12,241 nt of DNA from Firm-13 sp964579245 (GTDB taxonomy: Bacteria > Bacillota > Clostridia > Saccharofermentanales > Saccharofermentanaceae). The DNA lies in NCBI GenBank assembly GCA_964579245.1, contig CAZOFY010000069.1, positions 1 through 12,241 of the forward strand. Direction: 5' to 3'. The translations under genes were made by a program, and so were the position numbers. The notes beneath the pieces are model-generated. The model did no database searches, was not told the origin of the DNA, and saw nothing but the letters and a program-made list of their open reading frames with translations. Below are positions 7,513 to 12,241 of this stretch, piece by piece (the stretch's first letter is position 1; the number at the start of each line of letters is the position of its first letter).

Positions 7513-7540
7513 TGTACTATGTGCTTAATACAATAGTACA
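7513..7540. promoter_or_regulatory. Probable operator of the GntR regulator (8+8 bp inverted repeat)
   Basis: The arms TGTACTAT (7513-7520) and ATAGTACA (7533-7540) are perfect reverse complements separated by a 12-base spacer, placing their centres about two helix turns apart, as for a dimeric winged-helix repressor. The site covers the predicted -10 and start region of the minus-strand promoter, so binding would block transcription of the GntR operon. It also lies about 110 bases upstream of the plus-strand promoter. Confidence 0.75.
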
Positions 7541-7559
7541 GACAAGGGGCCCAAGTCAA
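7530..7559 (-). promoter_or_regulatory. Predicted promoter of the GntR-ABC-MacAB-cca operon
   Basis: On the minus strand TTGACT (7559-7554) is a good -35, followed after 18 bases by TATTGT (7535-7530) as -10; an alternative -10 is TACTAT (7538-7533) at 15 bases. Transcription would start near 7523, leaving a leader of about 57 bases. The -10 lies within the inverted-repeat operator. Confidence 0.55.
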
Positions 7560-7647
7560 TAAGGAAACCTTAAGCACACATTAATTTTTCCAGAAAAGTA
7601 ATTACCGGATGTGTTTTGATTTTGTTCATATGTTGGAATTTTGATTT

Positions 7648-7656
7648 TGATATAAT
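7648..7656 (+). promoter_or_regulatory. Extended -10 promoter of the NatB-NatA-NatB/CPBP operon
   Basis: TGATATAAT is a perfect TATAAT (7651-7656) with the TGn extension. Transcription would start around 7662-7664, about 25 bases before ATG 7688. No convincing -35 lies 16-18 bases upstream, which is compatible with an extended -10 promoter. The position rules out the upstream in-frame ATG at 7616 as the start of the first gene. Confidence 0.65.
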
Positions 7657-7687
7657 TAATTTCATTAAGCAAACGGCGGGATGGATA

Positions 7688-8995
7688 ATGAAAGCTGCAT
7701 GGACTATTTTTCAATGGGAGCTTAGGCGCGTCTTGACAAACTGGCGTCAGGCAATGACGATTTTTATCGTCCCTTCGGCAGTTTTGTTGCTGGTTCTGTA
7801 TGCCTTCCCACTCCTGATGGATTTTATGGCAACAGGAAATATCGGAAAGCCAACCATTTATGTGGTCGATCCGCCGGAATCGTTTTCTTCATACATGCAA
7901 ACACTTCCCGGTAATTTCTCTTATAGCCTGACCAAGCTCAGTCAAGATGAATTTAATACTTATATGAAGGACGGATCAGCTCGTTCTCTTGCAGATCAGG
8001 GATCCGCCTTTGTCGTATTCACAGCTCCGCAATTCTCCGGCGACCGGAGTAAGACACAAGCATTTGACAAAGAGTTGGAGCGCTATTACTCTCTCTCAGC
8101 AGCCGGTACGGAAAAATCATCTCTCGCACAGATAAACGTATTGGTGGCCTTCGACAATCTGAAATCGAACATGACTGCCAATCTTTTCTCTGCAGATGTC
8201 CTTCCCGGGTACAACGACCATCTTCTGAATACGGTTGGTCAGGAATATGTTATGGCGGGAGGCGGCACTAAGTTCACGACCAATGAATTCAACCCGGTTA
8301 CCGAACTGATGCTTCATCGGAGCACCGCCAACACGGCGGCAGCTCAGGTTTTGCCGGCGGCTGTTTTTCTGCTTCTTTACTATTGTATTTATTCCATTTC
8401 TTTTGACGCTGTCGGGGCGGAGAGAGAGAGAGGTTTTCTGGCCAAGGTTGCACTTACACCCGTTCGAAAATCCGACATCATTATCGGGAAAGCCCTGGCC
8501 ATCACTCTGATCGGCCTCTTGAACAGCATTACAATCATCATTGTATTTATTCTTGCCTCCTGGACAAACTTCCAGAACAATCCGTTCTCCCTGATACCGT
8601 TTGGTTTCACTCTTTTCCCGGGGCAGATGGCATCAGTTGTCTTCCTCATCGCAAGTGCGGCTCTTGTATTGTCTCTGTTTTGCTTCATTATCATTTTTTC
8701 TTGCGGCCGCCCGCAGGATGTTCTTCTGAATTTACAATTCCCTCTGATCTTGTTTCTTGTTTATTTCTTCATCAATATATTTAGGTTTACGGATTCTATC
8801 CCTTTTGAGGCGTATATTCCGATACACGGCGCAATGGTAACAATGCGGGACGTTCTTTTCAACAAAGCGACAGCCGGACAAGTGCTGACCGTCGTTGTCG
8901 TTCACACTCTCACAGCCATTGTTATGCTTCTCATTTGTCACAATGTGTTCCGGTCATCATATTCGTATAACGAGATAGAGGGGAAAAAGCAATGA
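7688..8995 (+). CDS. NatB-like ABC-2 transporter permease
   Basis: This 435-residue membrane protein has the NatB/ABC2_membrane_3 layout: a basic start, one helix at about 22-44, a large extracytoplasmic region (45-217), then five helices near 218-240, 265-292, 312-337, 349-367 and 398-418. The cytoplasmic hallmark GAERERGFLAKVALTPVRKSDIIIGK (243-268) precedes the third helix. The extracytoplasmic region opens with IYVVDPPESF (57-66), matched by IVINPPASF in the third gene of the operon, so the two permease halves look like paralogues that form a heterodimer. ATG 7688 is chosen over the in-frame ATG at 7616 because the promoter lies between them; its Shine-Dalgarno (GGCGGGATGG) is only moderate. 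The stop overlaps the ATPase start by four bases. NatAB in Bacillus expels sodium; the substrate here is unknown. Confidence 0.87.
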   Translation: MKAAWTIFQWELRRVLTNWRQAMTIFIVPSAVLLLVLYAFPLLMDFMATGNIGKPTIYVVDPPESFSSYMQTLPGNFSYSLTKLSQDEFNTYMKDGSARSLADQGSAFVVFTAPQFSGDRSKTQAFDKELERYYSLSAAGTEKSSLAQINVLVAFDNLKSNMTANLFSADVLPGYNDHLLNTVGQEYVMAGGGTKFTTNEFNPVTELMLHRSTANTAAAQVLPAAVFLLLYYCIYSISFDAVGAERERGFLAKVALTPVRKSDIIIGKALAITLIGLLNSITIIIVFILASWTNFQNNPFSLIPFGFTLFPGQMASVVFLIASAALVLSLFCFIIIFSCGRPQDVLLNLQFPLILFLVYFFINIFRFTDSIPFEAYIPIHGAMVTMRDVLFNKATAGQVLTVVVVHTLTAIVMLLICHNVFRSSYSYNEIEGKKQ

Positions 8996-9747
8996 TAGAA
9001 GCAATCAATGTGACGAAGGCATATAAAACAAATGTGAATGTTGTCAAGGGCATATCCTTCACGGTATCTCCGGGAGAGATCCTTGGACTGCTGGGGCCGA
9101 ACGGTGCCGGAAAAACAACGATGATGCAAATGGTTTCTACCCTGTTAAAGCCGAGTTCCGGACAGATCTTTATTTCCGGTTTGGATACCCGTACAGATGA
9201 CCTTGAGATCAAGAAACACATGGGATTCTTAACGACGGAGGTCAAGTTGGATCCTGATTCGACTCCGAATCGGCTATTTGACTATTTCAGCCGTTTGTAC
9301 CGGATCGACAAGAAGACTGCGTCCGAGCGCAAGATAGAAAGCTTCGAACGATTCGGAATTCTGCCTTTTGCCGACAAGAAAATCAGTCAACTTTCAACCG
9401 GTATGCGTCAGAAGATTTCCATCTCAATCAGTTTGATCCATAATCCGGAGGTCGTTATTTTCGATGAGCCGACAAACGGCCTGGATATCTTGTCATCCCA
9501 CCAGGTCCAGGAATATCTCAAACAGCTACGCAACACTGGACATACCGTCCTTCTTTCTACCCATATTTTTTCCGTCGCCGAGTCACTTTGTGATCGCATT
9601 GCCATACTGATTGATGGGCGTATCGTATCGACAGGCACAACAACAGAATTGATGCAGCAGACGCAGACGGCGAGCTTCGAGGATGCATTCCTGAAGCTAT
9701 ATTCCATTTATCATCAAGAAGCAGCTTCCCTGACAGGTGAGATATGA
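8992..9747 (+). CDS. NatA-like ABC transporter ATP-binding protein
   Basis: This 251-residue ATPase would power the two NatB-like permeases that flank it. Motifs: Walker A GPNGAGKTT (35-43), signature LSTGM (134-138) in LSTGMRQKISI, Walker B VVIFDEP (154-160) with E159, D-loop GLD (163-165) and H191 in STHIFSVAE. The usual Q-loop glutamine is replaced in GFLTTEVKLDP (78-88), and LSTGMRQK is the wording typical of NatA proteins. The C-terminal tail beyond about 225 is short and helical. It overlaps both neighbours by ATGA, so the three products are probably made in fixed proportion. AGGGG lies about 9 bases upstream of ATG 8992. Confidence 0.93.
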   Translation: MIEAINVTKAYKTNVNVVKGISFTVSPGEILGLLGPNGAGKTTMMQMVSTLLKPSSGQIFISGLDTRTDDLEIKKHMGFLTTEVKLDPDSTPNRLFDYFSRLYRIDKKTASERKIESFERFGILPFADKKISQLSTGMRQKISISISLIHNPEVVIFDEPTNGLDILSSHQVQEYLKQLRNTGHTVLLSTHIFSVAESLCDRIAILIDGRIVSTGTTTELMQQTQTASFEDAFLKLYSIYHQEAASLTGEI

Positions 9748-12017
9748 ATCGAGTGATATTGACATTAGCCAGGAAGGTCTTCGCTACCGGTATCGGCTGG
9801 AAAACCAGAATATCCGCAGCGACATTTCTTGCTGTCTTGGTTTTTCTTTTCTCTCTATTACTCGTTTTTTTCTCGTTTTTCAACTGGAGTCGGGGCGACA
9901 ACAGCTCGAATATGGATGATCAAAAAATCATTGTCATCAATCCGCCCGCTTCTTTTCTAGAGATGATCGTCGGGCCCGATCGTTCGAATTTCATTCGCGT
10001 GGATTCGCCGGCCATCTATGACTTCGTATTTATAGATCGCCAGCTCGCCGAACATCACGCGATAGCTGCCATCGCTTTCCCCGTCGATTTCGAGGAGCAA
10101 CTTCAGAATAAAGTGACCGCCTCCGTTCCGGATATCCTTACATATATCAATCCAAATCTGTCAAACGGCTCGACGAATGATGACATTGCCGCCACCGTGC
10201 TAAAAAGCTATTCTGATCATCTGATTTTGCAAAATGGTCTTGAGCTACAAGGAGAACCGTATCAGTTTTCTGTGGATGGTGACATTCTGAAAACAAACGA
10301 TATCGAACAGCGAACTGCCCGTTCTATATCCGCACGCATGATTTTGCCTCTTATGCTCATCATTGCTCTGACCTATACCTCTATGACGTCGGGTGTAAAT
10401 TCCATTTCCGGAGAAAAGGAGAAAGGCACCCTCTATGGCTTGATGCTGGCGCCGATTACCCATCGTGACCTGATCCTTGGACACATGCTCGGTGTTTTCG
10501 GGAGGACCCTTATACCTGCGTTCCTGTTCCTGCCAATCATGATATTGATCCATTATAATGCGGGCTTTGCCGGCATACTGACAGCCGTCTATATATGTAT
10601 ACTATTTGCGCTGATGATGGCTGCAATCACGCTCCTGTTTTCCGTCATCGGGAAGAACATACTGGCTGCACAAACAGCTTTTCTACCGGTCTTTCTGATG
10701 ATCCTGGTCGTTTGTGTCATGTCGATGCAGCAGACCGGTTTATCCCATTCTGTATATCGTCAGGTACCTTTTTTCGGACATTACCTTGCCATAGCAGACT
10801 CCCTGTTGGGCAGAGTGCAGGTAACTGATATCCTTCTGCTCACCGTATCCAGCATTGTGATCGCTGTCACTTTTACCGCAGTCACGATTCGTCTTCTGCG
10901 TCACGAGGCCTTCACTGTCGTATACGACAGTGAGAGCAAGGCTTCGGTCACCGCCGCGATACGAGCAGCCAAAGAGGTTGAGCTCGCCCGCCGCATACCC
11001 GAGAAGCGCATCGTATATGGTTACCGTCCAAGGCGTCTTCGCCGGATTGGCCGGACTCTCAGCAACCATTTCTGGATCCCGCTGTCGATACTATCCTTCT
11101 TCCAGACACTGTCTCTGATCGGCCCCGGCCTTTATTTTATCGGGCAGGCGGATTCCTATCCAATCATCATGGATGCGGTGCGTGTCTTGCGCAGCACTCC
11201 GGCGGAGCAGGCGTTCATCTCAATGTCATCTATGATGTCGATCTTCATGTCGCAGCCGCTGTTTTTGCTCTCCATGGCAGCCAGTTACATTCTGATGATC
11301 GGCACATATATCCTGATCGTCAAGAAGCTAGAAAAGAACGACCTCTCGACGCTCGGATTTCCCACGCCTAGATCAAAGCCAGCATTTTCTACGCGAAAAG
11401 CCCTGACCTCTTATGGGCGAGGTTTTCTTATCGGCCTTGCCATGATTACTTCTGTCTATCTCCTTCTTGTCGCCGGCGGGCAGATACGCCCGACCGGGCT
11501 CCGCCTTCATGCCAGCGATCTCGGTTTGTTTTTGGCATACATCCTGATGTGGATCCCTCAGGGAGCCGCAGAGGAGGTCATGATGCGCGGTTACATGATG
11601 CCCCGCATAGCGTCTCGCTTTGGAGTGCCTGCCGGCGTCTTCCTTTCCTCACTGCTTTTCTCCGTGCTGCATACCGCCAACGCAGGTTTTTCTCCGCTTG
11701 CTCTTATCAACCTTTTTCTCATCGCCGCATTCTTTGCGTTGCTGTCTCTGATGACGCAGGAAATTTATACCGTCTGTGCCGCCCATACTGCCTGGAACTT
11801 CGCACAAGGCAATCTTCTGGGCATGAGCGTCAGCGGTGGAACCGGTGCAGTGAGTCTTCTGAACACACAATACACAACAGCCGCAATGGACATTTGGACC
11901 GGCGGCACCTTTGGACCGGAAGGCGGCTTATCGGTCACCTTGATTTCCATACTCTCCATCTTGGCTCTTTGCCTGTATTGTAATTTCTCGAAAAGAACGA
12001 CCCGAAGACTAGCCTGA
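9744..12017 (+). CDS. NatB-like ABC permease fused to a CPBP intramembrane metalloprotease
   Basis: This 757-residue polytopic protein has two parts. Residues 1-390 are a NatB-like permease: helix at about 24-46, extracytoplasmic domain 50-195 opening with IIVINPPASF (62-71), then helices near 198-214, 248-270, 277-300, 312-328 and 362-383, with hallmark SGEKEKGTLYGLMLAPITHRD at 222-242. A charged linker (about 391-440) leads to a C-terminal multi-helix domain with the three CPBP (Abi, CAAX type II/Rce1-like) motifs: EEVMMR (E610, E611, R615), FSVLH (H643) and HTAWN (H681, N685). All predicted metal and catalytic residues are present, so proteolytic activity is plausible. The reading frame is continuous across the join, with no sign of frameshift. 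ABC permease/CPBP fusions of this kind are recognised in protein databases, but their substrates are to my knowledge undefined. The ATG overlaps the ATPase stop by four bases with AGGTGAG close upstream. Confidence 0.9.
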   Translation: MNRVILTLARKVFATGIGWKTRISAATFLAVLVFLFSLLLVFFSFFNWSRGDNSSNMDDQKIIVINPPASFLEMIVGPDRSNFIRVDSPAIYDFVFIDRQLAEHHAIAAIAFPVDFEEQLQNKVTASVPDILTYINPNLSNGSTNDDIAATVLKSYSDHLILQNGLELQGEPYQFSVDGDILKTNDIEQRTARSISARMILPLMLIIALTYTSMTSGVNSISGEKEKGTLYGLMLAPITHRDLILGHMLGVFGRTLIPAFLFLPIMILIHYNAGFAGILTAVYICILFALMMAAITLLFSVIGKNILAAQTAFLPVFLMILVVCVMSMQQTGLSHSVYRQVPFFGHYLAIADSLLGRVQVTDILLLTVSSIVIAVTFTAVTIRLLRHEAFTVVYDSESKASVTAAIRAAKEVELARRIPEKRIVYGYRPRRLRRIGRTLSNHFWIPLSILSFFQTLSLIGPGLYFIGQADSYPIIMDAVRVLRSTPAEQAFISMSSMMSIFMSQPLFLLSMAASYILMIGTYILIVKKLEKNDLSTLGFPTPRSKPAFSTRKALTSYGRGFLIGLAMITSVYLLLVAGGQIRPTGLRLHASDLGLFLAYILMWIPQGAAEEVMMRGYMMPRIASRFGVPAGVFLSSLLFSVLHTANAGFSPLALINLFLIAAFFALLSLMTQEIYTVCAAHTAWNFAQGNLLGMSVSGGTGAVSLLNTQYTTAAMDIWTGGTFGPEGGLSVTLISILSILALCLYCNFSKRTTRRLA

Positions 12018-12241
12018 ATTCATCCTTCTCCGGAACATACAAAATAGCCTGTCTTCAAAGTTTGTAAGAAAAGTGGCAAAGAATCTGTACAGATTAAAAT
12101 TCGAACAGAGAGCACACATATATTTGGTAGTTCGAGCGACAAATAGAGCCAGATTCGTCACGCCTAAAGCTACAATCGCAAGCCCGCCATGCCAAAGCAA
12201 AAAACACGGGGCACAAATCTCCGCAGGTTTTTTGACAGCCT
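12018..12241. other. Right-end region with no supported gene
   Basis: Nothing here can be assigned. No clear hairpin-plus-U terminator follows the plus-strand operon; the best candidate is a weak ACAAA/TTTGT pairing (about 12038-12064) without a T-run. A minus-strand frame is open from the right edge to a stop at 12009, about 76 codons, with one hydrophobic stretch (HGGLAIVALGVTNLALFVA). It lacks an ATG with a good ribosome site in view, ends inside the convergent gene, and resembles no family I recognise. It could be the tail of a gene beyond the edge, a decayed element, or chance. Confidence 0.5.
12082..12095. repeat. 14-bp perfect palindrome
   Basis: AATCTGTACAGATT is identical to its own reverse complement and lies 65 bases after the fusion-gene stop in non-coding sequence. 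It might be an operator for a gene to the right or a fortuitous palindrome. It shares the TGTAC core with the arm of the GntR operator at 7513, but not its spacing. Confidence 0.45.

Noticed and set aside
7467..7577. Upstream in-frame extension of the GntR gene to 7577
   Set aside because: It would put the promoter and the inverted-repeat operator inside the gene, and the added residues are not part of the family; ATG 7466 has a proper ribosome site.
7616..7687. Upstream ATG start for the first NatB-like permease
   Set aside because: The TGATATAAT promoter lies downstream of this ATG, and the added segment is unlike the family N-terminus, which begins at 7688.
12121..12145. TATTTG/CAAATA inverted repeat around GTTCGA, as a tRNA T-arm or terminator
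   Set aside because: No acceptor, anticodon or D-arm pairing surrounds it, and no T-run follows the hairpin.
12009..12200. Minus-strand open frame of 63 codons as a gene
   Set aside because: Its start is a TTG without a ribosome site, the frame really enters from the right edge, it ends inside the convergent fusion gene, and no family match is evident.

Overview
The window looks like chromosomal DNA of a Gram-positive Bacillota member, probably a clostridial (Eubacteriales-type) organism. The signs are strong AGGAGG-like ribosome binding sites, class II CCA transferase with an HD domain, a YtrA-type GntR regulator with its ABC pair, MacA/MacB-like exporters with an N-terminally anchored adaptor, NatA/NatB-like transporters and a GFTLIEM prepilin. 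No plasmid, phage or complete insertion-sequence gene is visible. The genus cannot be named from sequence alone.

Left part, minus strand: a type IV prepilin-like gene (405 down to the left edge, incomplete) ends in a tandem five-residue PADGT/PAGGT repeat encoded by a 15-bp DNA repeat. A 255-bp gap upstream of it holds its likely promoter, several copies of a TGTGAAGAAA-like motif, and the intrinsic terminator of the long operon to its right.

Centre, minus strand, reading from 7466 down to 661: seven tightly packed genes form one probable transcript. They are a YtrA-type GntR repressor, an ABC ATPase, an ABC-2-like permease, a MacA-like adaptor with two lipoyl/hairpin modules, a MacB/LolD-type ATPase, a MacB-type permease, and tRNA CCA nucleotidyltransferase (cca, TTG start). 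Most junctions overlap by 4-19 bases or are under 45 bases. The run ends in a hairpin with a U-tract at 637-613.

Right part, plus strand: a three-gene operon from 7688 to 12017 encodes a NatB-like permease, a NatA-like ATPase and a 757-residue fusion of a second NatB-like permease to a CPBP (Abi/CAAX type II) intramembrane metalloprotease with all three active-site motifs. Each junction is a 4-base ATGA overlap.

The two operons diverge from a 221-bp control region (7467-7687). It contains a perfect 8+8 bp inverted repeat (arms TGTACTAT/ATAGTACA, 12-bp spacer) overlapping the GntR promoter, and an extended -10 promoter (TGATATAAT) for the NatAB-CPBP operon. The arrangement suggests an envelope-stress or antimicrobial-peptide response island in which a GntR repressor controls one set of exporters and possibly influences the other. 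That functional reading is inference; the gene families and DNA motifs are read from the sequence. The last 224 bases hold no supported gene.
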